A stretch of 39,987 nucleotides of DNA from Myxococcales bacterium. Lineage in GTDB: Bacteria; Myxococcota_A; Bradymonadia; Bradymonadales; GCA-2716585. The stretch covers positions 1 through 39,987 of the forward strand of contig PBBL01000056.1 in the NCBI GenBank assembly GCA_002716585.1, given 5' to 3'. The notes under the pieces are model-generated. The model worked only from the letters and a program-made list of their open reading frames with translations. It ran no database searches and was not told where the DNA came from. Below are positions 1 through 8,654 of the stretch, piece by piece (position 1 is the stretch's first letter; the number at the start of each line of letters is the position of its first letter). The position numbers and the translations under genes are program-made.

Positions 1-1
1 G

Positions 2-1051
2 CTGCGGCTTCAGCTGGCCGAGCCGAGCGTGCGGCAGGGGTGGTGGGAGCAGGCGCTCAAGCCGCTCCTGGGTGAGGCGACGCGGCAGGCGTCGTTCGCG
101 GCGCGGGCGTACCCGTTCGGGCGCGACGAGATCGACAGCGTGGTGGCGTTGGCGAAGATCCAGGCCAGCCAGCGGCAGCGGTCGGAGGTGACGCCGTCGG
201 ACGTCGAGTCGGCCTGTCAGGTGCTGGCGGGTCAGAACATGGGCGAGCTGGCGCAGCGGGTGCGGGTGGCGCTGGGCTGGGACGACGTCGTGCTGGCGAA
301 GGAGACCCAGGAGGTGATCGACGAGATGCTGACGTACGGCAGGTTCCAGCACACCGTGTTTCAGGAGCACGGCTACGCGGCGAAGATGGCGTACGGGCAG
401 GGGCTGACGGCGCTGTTCTGGGGGCCGCCGGGGACGGGCAAGACGCTGATCAGCGGCCTGCTGGCGCGGGAGCTGGGGCTGGAGCTGTACAAGATCGAGC
501 TGTCGCAGGTGGTCAGCAAGTACATCGGCGAGACCGAGCAGCGGCTCGCCCAGATCTTCGACGAGGCGGTCGCCAGCGGCATGGCGCTCTTGTTCGACGA
601 GGCCGACGCCTTGTTCGCCAAGCGGACCGAGGTCAAGTCCTCGAACGACCGCTACGCCAACCTGGAGGTCAACTTCCTGCTGCAGCGGGTGGAGCACCAC
701 GAGGGGGTCGTGATCCTGACGACCAACTTCCCGAACTCCATTGACGAGGCGTTCATGCGGCGGATTCGCTTCAAGGCGGAGTTCCCGGCGCCCGAGGCGC
801 CGGAGCGGGCGCGGCTGTGGAAGACGATGATCCCGCGGGGGGCGCCGCGGGAGCGGCACATCGAGTTCGAGGAGCTGGGCGAGATCTACGAGCTGACCGG
901 CGGCGAGATCCGCAACGCCGTGCTGCGCGCCGCCTTCTACGCCGCGGAGGAGCGCAGGCCGCTCGGGACGTCGCACCTCAACCGCGCCGCCCAGCACGAG
1001 TACCGCGAGGCCGGGCGGCTGCTCCCCGGCGAGGCGTTTGAGTTCGACTGA
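2..1051 (+). CDS. AAA+ ATPase, contractile-injection-system type (5' partial)
   Basis: The frame is open from base 2, so the N-terminus lies outside the window; the GTG at 29 is only the first start-like codon. Counting from that GTG, Walker A GPPGTGKT is at 132-139, Walker B ALLFDEAD at 186-193, a sensor-1 TTN at 231-233 and the paired arginines expected for the finger at 244-245. The first ~75 residues look like the helical lid of a preceding, probably degenerate AAA domain. The spacing and wording (SQVVSKYIGETE, FDEADALFAKR, DRYANLEVNFLLQR) match my recollection of the ATPases encoded in extracellular contractile injection system clusters (Afp15/PVC15 type), which are thought to act in particle assembly. 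That assignment is by memory of the family; other stand-alone AAA+ proteins share these motifs. The rest of any such cluster would lie to the left. Confidence 0.85.
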   Translation: MRLQLAEPSVRQGWWEQALKPLLGEATRQASFAARAYPFGRDEIDSVVALAKIQASQRQRSEVTPSDVESACQVLAGQNMGELAQRVRVALGWDDVVLAKETQEVIDEMLTYGRFQHTVFQEHGYAAKMAYGQGLTALFWGPPGTGKTLISGLLARELGLELYKIELSQVVSKYIGETEQRLAQIFDEAVASGMALLFDEADALFAKRTEVKSSNDRYANLEVNFLLQRVEHHEGVVILTTNFPNSIDEAFMRRIRFKAEFPAPEAPERARLWKTMIPRGAPRERHIEFEELGEIYELTGGEIRNAVLRAAFYAAEERRPLGTSHLNRAAQHEYREAGRLLPGEAFEFD

Positions 1052-1222
1052 GGCGGTCCGCTTGCTGCCGCGTGGTTCCTGCACCCTCGCCGAACCCGCC
1101 TACGATACGCCCGCGCGACCGCCGCGACGCCTCCATCGACCCCCGACGACGCCCCACCCCTCCTGCGCCTTCGCCCATCCGCCAGGCTCCCGCCCCGTCG
1201 TCGCGGCGTTCATAAATAAGTC

Positions 1223-1251
1223 TTGATTCTGTTACGGTTTTGTAACATAAC
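1223..1251 (+). promoter_or_regulatory. candidate promoter with inverted repeat
   Basis: In an AT-rich pocket within GC-rich DNA, TTGATT (1223-1228) is separated by 17 bp from CATAAC (1246-1251), a weak sigma70-like pair. A 6-bp inverted repeat, TGTTAC (1230-1235) and GTAACA (1242-1247), lies between and over these elements, where a repressor could bind. It is about 90 bp upstream of the lipoprotein start at 1340. Confidence 0.4.
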
Positions 1252-1339
1252 GACCGACCCTTACGGGCGGGCTCTGTTCAGCACTGAACGGCTCACCCGG
1301 TTCGACTGTCACGCACGTCGCTCGTCACGGGGTCACGCC

Positions 1340-4000
1340 ATGCGCTCTCCACTCCACTTCATTGTATGTGTGCTCGCCCTGCTGGCGTTGTTTGGCTGCG
1401 GGGGTGACGGCTCGGGTGGGGGCGGCTCCCCCGCCGACGCTGGGACTGACGCCGTGGCGATGGACAGCGGCGGAGGCGGTTCGGACGCTGCGGCGGACGC
1501 CGAGGCGGACACCGCCGTGGAGGCGGACACCGCCGATTTGCCTGACAGCGACGGTGTGGACACGGGCGCAGGCGATACCGGCGCCGACGACACGGGCATT
1601 GAAGACACGGGCGCCGACGACACGGGCGCCGACGACACGGGCGCCGACGACACAGGCATCGAGGACACGGGCGCCGACGACACGGGCGCGCCGGATAGCT
1701 CGATGGATACAGGCATCGAAGACACGGGCGTTGAAGACACCGACACCATGGACACGGGCGCCGACGACACGGGCGCCGACGACACCGGCACGCCAGACAG
1801 CGCCATGGACACCGGAGGAGACGACGTCGGTGACACCTCGATGGGCGGCGAGGAGCTGGTGGGCCAGCTCAACGTGACGTGGTGGCAGGAGGACGCGTTG
1901 TTCGCCTACCCGGAGGTGTTCGGGCATGCGGCGTTCTCGCGGTCGCTGGCGGAGCTGGGGGTGGAGGACGCGGTGGGGCTGCTGGCCCAGACGGAGGGGT
2001 GGGACGTGTTCCTGCCGTTCGGCTACGCGTTGGTCCCGGCGCTGGGCGAGTGGGAGATGTTGGAGGAGGCGCCGCGGCCGGACGAGCTGGGGTTGATGGA
2101 CGCCGGGCTGTTCGTGAACGCCGGGGAGCACATCACGGCCAACGTGGACGGGATTTTGTTGGAGGAGGAGGGCGCCCGGATCTACGACATGCTGCTGGAG
2201 CTGGGCGCGGAGGCGGCGGCGCAGCAGGACCCTGCGGCGCCGATGGACCTCGTGATCGACGGCGGCGACGACATCGCGGGCGGCGTGTTCCCGGGCGGGG
2301 TGACGCTGCCGCCGCTGGTGGAGGTGACCAGCCACGACCCGATGTTCCCGGTGCCGCTGCGCTACGGGCGCCCGCTCGTGCTGGAGTGGGTCCCGTCGGA
2401 GGAGGCGGGCGACAGCATGCTCATCACCGTCGAGGGCGAGGAGCAGGAGGTGCTCTGGCACACCGAGGACGACGGCGTGGCGGACCTCAGCGGGCTGCTT
2501 GAGGAGAGCGGGGTGGTGTTGGGCGAGCGACCGGCGATCGTGCTGACGCGGCTGCGGCAGCGCGAGGTGCAGCTCCCCGAGGGGCGCCTGAAGGTCGTGA
2601 CGACCGCCCGGCAGTGGCTCTACCCGAACCCGGTCGGCCCCTACACGGTCGAGCCGAGGCTGTGGCCGACCGGCGCGACCACGGTGGTCGAGATCGCGTC
2701 CTGGGACGCCCCGTTTGAGGTCGGCGAGGCGCCGCGGGTCGATCTGGGCGAGGGGATCGAGGTGGAGTCGGCGCGGGTGCTCGACGAGGAGGGTCACCGG
2801 CTGGAGCTGACGCTGCGGATCCCGCTGGACACGCCGTCGGGACCACGGGGCGTGTCGCTGGGCGGGACGCCGGAGGCGCCGGTGCTGGAGATCGAGGAGG
2901 CGGCCTGGGTGGTGGCGTCGTTGGCGCAGGCGGGCGACTGCCAGAGCGCGCTGGACGAGGGGCCGGTCGCGGACGGGGCCTACACGGCGACGACCGACGG
3001 CCTCGGGCCGAGCGCGTTCGAGGCGGGCGTGTGCGAGCTGGGCAACCCGAACGGGAGTGAGCAGGCGATCCCGGTGAGCCTGGTGGCGGGGCAGACGCTC
3101 ACGGCGCGGCTGAGCACGACCGAGCTGTTCGGCGTCATGTACCTGGCGGACAGCTGCGAGGCGCTGGACTCGCCGTTCGTGTGTGAGCACGCGTTGACGA
3201 CGCGCTGGCCGCTGGAGCTGGTCTACACGGCGGAGGCGGACGAGGAGGTGCTGCTGGTGGTCGATCACTACGCGGAGGACGACTCGTCGGGGGAGTACGC
3301 CATCGACATCCAGCGCTCCGAGCCCGCGCCGTTCACGATCTACCCACCGCTGGTGACCTCCTCGGGGAGCGAGGAGCTGGAGCTGCTGTCGCTGTCGGGG
3401 CCGTTCGACCCGGAGACCTTCACCGTGGACTTCGGCGAGGGGATCACGGTGGTGGGCGTGGAGGTCGATGAGTTCGAGCCGGAGTTCGCGTTCGCGACCA
3501 TCGAGGTGGACAACGACGCCGCGGCTGGGCTGCGCGACGTGACCGCCCAGGTGGGCGACCAGAGCCTGACGGCGCCGGAGGCGTTTGAGGTGCAGCCGTT
3601 CCTCAACAGCCCGGGCACCTGCGAGGGGGCGGACAGCAATCGGGTGCTGACGCCGGGCTTCTACGAGGGGCTCACGCTGCTGGGCGGCCGAGACACGGTG
3701 TCGCCCGAGGACTGCCTCGGGCAGACCGCCGACGGGATGGAGTCGATCTTCCGCGTGGACCTGGAGGCGGGCGAGACGCTGCGCGCCGCCGCCCGGATGC
3801 GCGACGGCGACGTGGTCCTCTACGCCGTCGAGGCGTGCGGCGAGCCGACGCGGGTGGGCGCCGACAACACCGGCCCCGGGCAGGCCGAGGTCGTGGAGTG
3901 GGTCGGCCCCGACCGGCCAAGCACCGTCTACCTCGTGGTGGACGGCTTCAACTTCGACGACGGCGGGATCTTCGACCTGCAGATTGAGATTTTCTACTGA
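1340..4000 (+). CDS. Large surface lipoprotein with Asp-Thr-Gly repeat linker and PPC-like domains
   Basis: An 886-residue predicted lipoprotein. I place the start at ATG 1340 because it gives a compact signal peptide ending in the lipobox LFGC (Cys20); the open frame extends upstream to 1223 without a credible signal. A Gly/Ser/Asp-rich tether follows, then about 90 residues of D-T-G-based repeats, then a large acidic extracellular region. Two segments near the C-terminus (roughly residues 535-665 and 755-886) look like bacterial pre-peptidase C-terminal (PPC) beta-sandwich domains: each has a Cys pair and a GxTL..L/A...VY/LVVD pattern. No catalytic motif is visible. Probably exposed on the outer membrane as a binding or adhesion protein (inference). 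The next gene begins 49 bp downstream on the same strand, so the two may be co-transcribed. Confidence 0.85.
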   Translation: MRSPLHFIVCVLALLALFGCGGDGSGGGGSPADAGTDAVAMDSGGGGSDAAADAEADTAVEADTADLPDSDGVDTGAGDTGADDTGIEDTGADDTGADDTGADDTGIEDTGADDTGAPDSSMDTGIEDTGVEDTDTMDTGADDTGADDTGTPDSAMDTGGDDVGDTSMGGEELVGQLNVTWWQEDALFAYPEVFGHAAFSRSLAELGVEDAVGLLAQTEGWDVFLPFGYALVPALGEWEMLEEAPRPDELGLMDAGLFVNAGEHITANVDGILLEEEGARIYDMLLELGAEAAAQQDPAAPMDLVIDGGDDIAGGVFPGGVTLPPLVEVTSHDPMFPVPLRYGRPLVLEWVPSEEAGDSMLITVEGEEQEVLWHTEDDGVADLSGLLEESGVVLGERPAIVLTRLRQREVQLPEGRLKVVTTARQWLYPNPVGPYTVEPRLWPTGATTVVEIASWDAPFEVGEAPRVDLGEGIEVESARVLDEEGHRLELTLRIPLDTPSGPRGVSLGGTPEAPVLEIEEAAWVVASLAQAGDCQSALDEGPVADGAYTATTDGLGPSAFEAGVCELGNPNGSEQAIPVSLVAGQTLTARLSTTELFGVMYLADSCEALDSPFVCEHALTTRWPLELVYTAEADEEVLLVVDHYAEDDSSGEYAIDIQRSEPAPFTIYPPLVTSSGSEELELLSLSGPFDPETFTVDFGEGITVVGVEVDEFEPEFAFATIEVDNDAAAGLRDVTAQVGDQSLTAPEAFEVQPFLNSPGTCEGADSNRVLTPGFYEGLTLLGGRDTVSPEDCLGQTADGMESIFRVDLEAGETLRAAARMRDGDVVLYAVEACGEPTRVGADNTGPGQAEVVEWVGPDRPSTVYLVVDGFNFDDGGIFDLQIEIFY
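1559..1830 (+). repeat. Asp-Thr-Gly coding repeat
   Basis: Degenerate in-frame repetition of GACACGGGCGCCGAC-like units encoding DTGADDTG, DTGIEDTG and DTGAPDSSMDTG variants. It forms the stalk of the lipoprotein at 1340-4000. Runs of identical units near 1600-1660 make this a likely site of copy-number change. Confidence 0.85.
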
Positions 4001-4048
4001 GAACAACGCGTGTTGAGCGAAAATCAACAGCAAGGGAGGCGCGAGACG

Positions 4049-6700
4049 ATGCGCAGACAAGGACGTTTGGAGGTCGCTCCGCTGATGTGGGGAGCGGCGT
4101 ACGTGGTGCTCGTGGTCGTGGCGGCGGGGACGCTCGGCGGCTGCGTCGCCGGTGAGCCGATCGGCCCGGCGGAGCAGGGCGGCGCCGCGCCGCACGGTCA
4201 GATCTCGGGTGAGCCCATAGGGGACGAGCCCGCGGCCTGGCAGACCGCCCGCTACCCGTCGATCGCCGCGGACGGCGCGGCGCAGATCTACCTCACCCGC
4301 CCGGGCTTCGAGCGCGGCGAGGAGGAGGACCCGGAGATCGACGACGCGGTGATCGCGGCGATTGAGAACGCCGAGTCCACCGTTGATCTGTGCCTGTTCG
4401 AGTTCAACCGCGGCAACATCGCCGACGCGGTCGTCGCGGCGGCGAACCGAGGGGTCCAGGTGCGCTTCGCGGGCGACGGCGACGAGCTGCACGACCCCGG
4501 CTATGAGGCGCTGGCGGCGGCGGGCGTCGATCTCGTGGTGCGCAAGCCGGGCGACCGGATCATGCACAACAAGTTCGTGATCGTGGATGAGCGGATCGTC
4601 TTCATGGGGTCGATGAACTACTCCGAGAACGGCATCATGCTCAACAACAACAACACGATCCGGATCGAGAGCGCCGATCTGGCGGCCGCCTACAAGCTGG
4701 AGTTCGACCAGATGTACGAGGAGCTGAAGTTCGGCCGCAGCAAGGAGCCGAACGACATCACGCGCCCCCTGCCGGTCGGCGACACCCCGGCGGAGGTCTA
4801 CTTCAGCCCCGAGGACGACGCCGCGCAGCGCCTGCGCGAGGTGCTGGCGTCGGCGGAGCACAACGCCCTGTTCCTGATCTTCAGCTACACCCGCGACGAC
4901 ATCGGCGCGGACATGAAGGCGCTGCACGACAGCGGCGTCCAGGTGGTCGGGATCTTCGACGAGAGCCAGGCGCGCTCACGCTACAGCCAGGTCGGGCCGC
5001 TCGCCCAGCACGGGGTGCCGGTCTACATCGACGGCAACCACAACGCGATCGGCTTCGCCGGGGGCAAGCTGCACCACAAGGTGCTGATCGTGGACGCCGG
5101 GACGGACTCCGACCCGACGCTGGTGACCGGCTCCTTCAACTGGTCCAACAACGCCAACGACTACAACGACGAGAACATGCTCATCCTGCACGGCGCCGAC
5201 TTCGTCGCGCCCTTCGTCGAGGAGTTCTGCGCCCTCCTTGAGCGCGCCGCCCCGCACCCCGACCTCGCCAACGCCCCGCCGGACCCCTGCGCCAACCTGC
5301 TCACGCCGCTGCGCATCAACGAGATCATGCCCAACCCCGACGGGTCGGACGCGGACAACGAGTACGTCGAGATCGTCAACGTCGGCGGCGCCCCGGTCGA
5401 TCTCGGCGGCTGGATGCTCGGCGACGCCTCGGTCGCCGACCGCCACGTCTTCCCCGCGGGCCAGGTGCTCGCCCCCCGCGACGCCGTGGTGATCTACTCC
5501 GGCGCCACCGAGGAGGACCCGCTCCGGGTGGTCGCCTCCACCGGCTACCTCGGGCTCGCCAACACCTCCGACGAGGTCGTCCTGCGCGACGACCAGGGCG
5601 TGGTCGTCGATCGCGCCGCCTGGCGCGGCGCCCCCTCGGGGGTCAGCTTCAACCGGGTCATCGACGGCGGCACCTCCGGCCCGTTCGAGCTGCACGATCA
5701 GCTCCCCGGCGGGCTCAACAGCTCCCCCGGCATGATGGCCGACGGCTCCCGCTGGGAGGGCGCCCCCCACGTCATCATCAACGAGCTGCTCCCCAACCCC
5801 GACAGCACCGACCTCGGTCAGGAGTACATCGAGCTGGTCAACGTCGGCGCCTTCCCCGTCGATCTCCACCACTGGGGGATCACCGACGCGACCGGCGAGG
5901 TCCACCACCGCTTCGAGAACTACGTCCTGGCGCCCGGAGAGGCGGTCGTGGTGTTCGACCGCGGCGACCACAGCGCCATCCCCAACGCCATCAACTCCTC
6001 CACCGAGCGCCTCTCGCTCAACAACAGCGACGAGGTCATCTCTCTGCTCGACTCCGGCGGCCAGGTCCACGATCAGGTCGCCTGGGCCTCCTGCGACTCC
6101 GGCGTCAGCCTCAACCGCGCCCCCGACGGCACCCCCGACGCCGACCTCGTCAACCACGACACCCTCGAAGGCTCCACGGGCGTCATCTCGCCGGGCGTCC
6201 AGGCCAACGGCGATCTGTGGAGCAACGAGCCGCCGCCCATCGCCCTGGTCATCAACGAGATCATGCCCAACCCCGACGGGTCGGACTCGGGCAACGAGTA
6301 CGTCGAGATCGTCAACGTCGGCGCCGGGGTCGCGGACCTGACCGGCTGGCTCATCGGCGACGCCGTCTCCCCCGACCGCCACCGCTTCGAGCCCGGCGCC
6401 ACGCTGGAGCCCGGGCAGGCGCTGGTCATCTACGACAGCGGCGACCACAGCGCCATCCCCAACGCCATCAACTCCTCGTCGGGCTTCCTCTCGCTCAACA
6501 ACACGACCGACGTCGTCACCCTCACCGACCCGCTCGGCGAGGTGCACGACGCCGTCCACTACAGCGGCCCGCCCGCCGGGGAGAGCCTCAACCGCAGCGA
6601 AGACGCCGCCAAGGGCGCCGAGGTGATCCCCCACAGCGCCGTGCCCGACTCCGCTGGCCCCTCCTCGCCGGGCATGCGGGTGAGCGGCGCGGCGTTCTGA
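4049..6700 (+). CDS. Phospholipase D-like lipoprotein with three lamin-tail domains
   Basis: An 883-residue predicted lipoprotein. ATG 4049 is preferred over GTG 4010 because AAGGGAGG (4032-4039) sits 9 bp before it and the resulting signal peptide ends in LGGC (Cys32). Residues ~75-400 form a two-lobed phospholipase D-type catalytic domain with two complete HxKxxxxD motifs: H173/K175/D180 and H342/K344/D349, the latter followed by GSFNWS. It could act on phosphodiesters of lipids or nucleic acids; the substrate cannot be read from sequence. Three lamin-tail (LTD) beta-domains follow, starting near residues 421, 574 and 732, each opening with an INE[IL][ML]PNPD.. EY[VI]E[IL]VNVG signature. 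LTDs are commonly appended to secreted nucleases and may bind DNA or surfaces. All PLD catalytic residues are present, so an active secreted enzyme is likely. Confidence 0.9.
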   Translation: MRRQGRLEVAPLMWGAAYVVLVVVAAGTLGGCVAGEPIGPAEQGGAAPHGQISGEPIGDEPAAWQTARYPSIAADGAAQIYLTRPGFERGEEEDPEIDDAVIAAIENAESTVDLCLFEFNRGNIADAVVAAANRGVQVRFAGDGDELHDPGYEALAAAGVDLVVRKPGDRIMHNKFVIVDERIVFMGSMNYSENGIMLNNNNTIRIESADLAAAYKLEFDQMYEELKFGRSKEPNDITRPLPVGDTPAEVYFSPEDDAAQRLREVLASAEHNALFLIFSYTRDDIGADMKALHDSGVQVVGIFDESQARSRYSQVGPLAQHGVPVYIDGNHNAIGFAGGKLHHKVLIVDAGTDSDPTLVTGSFNWSNNANDYNDENMLILHGADFVAPFVEEFCALLERAAPHPDLANAPPDPCANLLTPLRINEIMPNPDGSDADNEYVEIVNVGGAPVDLGGWMLGDASVADRHVFPAGQVLAPRDAVVIYSGATEEDPLRVVASTGYLGLANTSDEVVLRDDQGVVVDRAAWRGAPSGVSFNRVIDGGTSGPFELHDQLPGGLNSSPGMMADGSRWEGAPHVIINELLPNPDSTDLGQEYIELVNVGAFPVDLHHWGITDATGEVHHRFENYVLAPGEAVVVFDRGDHSAIPNAINSSTERLSLNNSDEVISLLDSGGQVHDQVAWASCDSGVSLNRAPDGTPDADLVNHDTLEGSTGVISPGVQANGDLWSNEPPPIALVINEIMPNPDGSDSGNEYVEIVNVGAGVADLTGWLIGDAVSPDRHRFEPGATLEPGQALVIYDSGDHSAIPNAINSSSGFLSLNNTTDVVTLTDPLGEVHDAVHYSGPPAGESLNRSEDAAKGAEVIPHSAVPDSAGPSSPGMRVSGAAF

Positions 6701-6754
6701 TACCAACGGGTGTAGACGGTGAGCAAGGTCGCGCTGGCGGGGGCGGTTCGCTGG

Positions 6755-7267
6755 TCAGCGCTTCTTGCGGTTCTTCTTGCGGATTGCCCGCTTCGCCTTG
6801 CGCTTGTCCTTCCGATTGCGATGACCGCGGGTGCTGCTGTCGCGCTGCAAGCTGTCCTTGAACAGGCGATAATGTCTCTTGACGCGCTCGGTGTAGGTGT
6901 CATCGAGCACCACCGAGATGAACTTGTCGAACAGGACCTCAGAGTATTCACTCTGTTTGTTCATGGGGAGGAGGGCGGGGCCTTTCATGTCGCTGACCAT
7001 CGGATCCGAAAGGGAACAGCTCATCCAATCGGCGTAGAACTCCAGGCTCTCCCACCCGAAGCTGATGGTGGCCAGCACCTCGTTGTTGGCCTGAGGTGAC
7101 GTCACCGCGATGTGGGATCTGCGGCAGTCACAGCCTCGCTTGTTGCAGAAGTACTCCAGGAAGTTGTACTCGCCTGTCGGCAGCCTGTCGTCGTTCAAGA
7201 CGTGGAGTGTTCGGGTCTCTGCAGCAGCTATATCTGGAAAACGGCTGTAGAATGCTTCCATGAACAT
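6755..7267 (-). CDS. Conserved-looking hypothetical protein with CDCRR motif and basic tail
   Basis: 170 residues, not assigned to a named family. It has a compact N-terminal domain beginning FYSRFPDIAAAETR, then LPTGEYNFLEYFCNKRGCDCRR with three clustered cysteines that could bind a metal, then a TISFGWESLEFY segment. I recall small proteins of unknown function with this GxYxFLE(x)YCxxxGCDCRR layout in several phyla. The last ~25 residues are almost all Arg/Lys, suggesting nucleic-acid or ribosome contact (inference). Two Met codons (7267 and 7261) are possible starts. It converges on the PLD gene (54 bp between stop codons) and lies 88 bp downstream of the lipoprotein gene on the same strand. 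Base composition is visibly less GC-rich than the flanks. Confidence 0.7.
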   Translation of the reverse strand: MFMEAFYSRFPDIAAAETRTLHVLNDDRLPTGEYNFLEYFCNKRGCDCRRSHIAVTSPQANNEVLATISFGWESLEFYADWMSCSLSDPMVSDMKGPALLPMNKQSEYSEVLFDKFISVVLDDTYTERVKRHYRLFKDSLQRDSSTRGHRNRKDKRKAKRAIRKKNRKKR

Positions 7268-7355
7268 GGTTCGGGTTCCATTGCTTGAGCTGAACGGTCA
7301 GCCTGGCCTGTTTGAGGATGCGGTCATCGCCTCCTCTTGTCCTGGGCATTCTACC

Positions 7356-8099
7356 TCACCTGGACCCTCCATGGCTCCTGTTGCACGAGAGGACGCTTTG
7401 TATGCAGCGATCCATGTTGTGTTGGCTGGGGATGGGGTCCCCGCAGGAGTCGGGTTGACCGACGTACTGCGCTGCTTCGCTCGATAGGCTCTCGATGGTG
7501 TACAGCGTCGGGTAGACCTGCCCAACGCACTCTCGCCGGTCTGGTGTCATCAAGGCCGGGACCTCGTGTTCCTCGGCGTAGAGTAGATTGAAGCAGCTCG
7601 TGACGGCCCAGACGTCGCCAACCTGACGCAGCATGAGCAGGCGCTCGCTTTGGCCCGTCATGCAGTGAATCCCAGCCCACCCCCGATAAACCCACAATGT
7701 CTCATCCACGGGCTGACCTGCGAGGATGGAGGTGACCTCAACGCGTTCAAGGGTCGCCTGTTCGGGGATCATGTAGGCGCACGATGGCTCAACGCCCTCC
7801 AAACACTCAGGCTCAAGGTTCAACGGTGCAGGAGCTTCTGGGGTTGCTTTGACGACCGCCAGGGTGTCGGCGTAATTCAGCCGCCTGCACAGGTCGAGGA
7901 CACCGCTGTACTGGCAAGCGCCGCAGTCGCTGCAATTGATCTTGTCGCTGAGGAGGAAGGTCGAACCCGCTTCGGCAAACGCTGATGTCGTGTTGGATTG
8001 GCTTGTTTCTTCGTGCCCTTGCTCTGAAACATCCCCACATCCGAAGCATGTTGCGAGGATCGAACACGTGATGAGTGTTTGTTGCTTTCGCGAGAACAA
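7356..8099 (-). CDS. Cysteine-rich lipoprotein of unknown function
   Basis: Predicted lipoprotein of 247 residues if translation starts at TTG 8099, where GGAGAT lies about 6 bp upstream and the signal peptide becomes a standard ~22 residues ending CFGC. The frame stays open to another TTG at 8135, next to the preceding stop codon, which would put a long Arg-rich stretch before the signal. The mature protein has many cysteines (CSDCGAC, CRR, CLEG, CAYM, CMTG, CFNL, CVGQ, CGD, CIQSVLSC) that could form disulfides in the periplasm. Much of it (VEVTSILAG, LWVYRGW, ERLLMLRQVGDVWAVT) resembles a small beta-domain. No family recognised. It sits directly downstream of another Cys-rich lipoprotein, so the two are probably co-expressed. 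Confidence 0.65.
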   Translation of the reverse strand: MFSRKQQTLITCSILATCFGCGDVSEQGHEETSQSNTTSAFAEAGSTFLLSDKINCSDCGACQYSGVLDLCRRLNYADTLAVVKATPEAPAPLNLEPECLEGVEPSCAYMIPEQATLERVEVTSILAGQPVDETLWVYRGWAGIHCMTGQSERLLMLRQVGDVWAVTSCFNLLYAEEHEVPALMTPDRRECVGQVYPTLYTIESLSSEAAQYVGQPDSCGDPIPSQHNMDRCIQSVLSCNRSHGGSR

Positions 8100-8136
8100 T
8101 CTGGATCTCCGTCTTCGTCTCAACAGCGTGATCAAC

Positions 8137-8529
8137 TCAAGGCGTGACCAGGGACGAGCATCGGCAGGCGGCTTGTATCTCGGTATCGTCGGTCTGACAG
8201 CTCACCCACCCGTCCAGCGCCACAGGCGTCGTGGGGTAAACCGCGTGCCATATGACTCCGTCAGGCTCTCTGCGCGCGATGAGGGTGACGGCGTTGCTCG
8301 CCGATGTGCCGCTGTGTGGGACGACACAGACCCCCGTGTCCGCGATGGAGCACGCGCCCATGTCGTAGATGTAGTAGGTGGAGAGGTAGTGGCAGCCCTC
8401 CTCGCGGCAGGGCGCCTCCTCCGAGTGACGGAAGCAGTCTTCTGGGGTGGGGGGCTCCTCCTCATCAAGCCAGCCGCAGCCGATCAGCAACAGGGCAAAG
8501 AGGAGGTAACGAGGCCGTGTACCGAGCAT
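8137..8529 (-). CDS. Small Cys-rich lipoprotein
   Basis: 130 residues from ATG 8529, chosen over ATG 8550 because AGGTG lies 5-6 bp before it and the signal peptide MLGTRPRYLLFALLLIGC is then of normal length. The mature part is acidic at first (DEEEPPTPED) and has paired cysteines (CFRHSEEAPC, CHYL, CSIADTGVCVV, CQTDD, CRC). No family recognised; probably an envelope protein. The following gene begins immediately downstream, which supports a two-gene unit. Composition is lower in GC than the surrounding 30 kb. Confidence 0.65.
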   Translation of the reverse strand: MLGTRPRYLLFALLLIGCGWLDEEEPPTPEDCFRHSEEAPCREEGCHYLSTYYIYDMGACSIADTGVCVVPHSGTSASNAVTLIARREPDGVIWHAVYPTTPVALDGWVSCQTDDTEIQAACRCSSLVTP

Positions 8530-8654
8530 GAAGCACCTGGTGTTGGTCATTCAACAGCGCGCACACTGAGGGAGTGGACGGGGGACCATCGTGTGACACG
8601 GGTGGGCGTTTTGGTGAGGCGTCAGCGATCGGCCTGTGCTGGAGTGGCCTTGGG

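Noticed and set aside
1052..1222. Short frames between the AAA+ gene and the lipoprotein
   Set aside because: Arg/Pro-rich, no ribosome-binding site, and no similarity I recognise.
1325..4927. Very long minus-strand open frame opposite the two lipoprotein genes
   Set aside because: It spans two real plus-strand genes, is Arg/His/Gln/Val-rich in the way of antisense reading of GC-rich codons, and has no domain. The same applies to the long frames at 9925-12366, 13155-14708, 22921-25173, 30921-33269 and 33788-35482.
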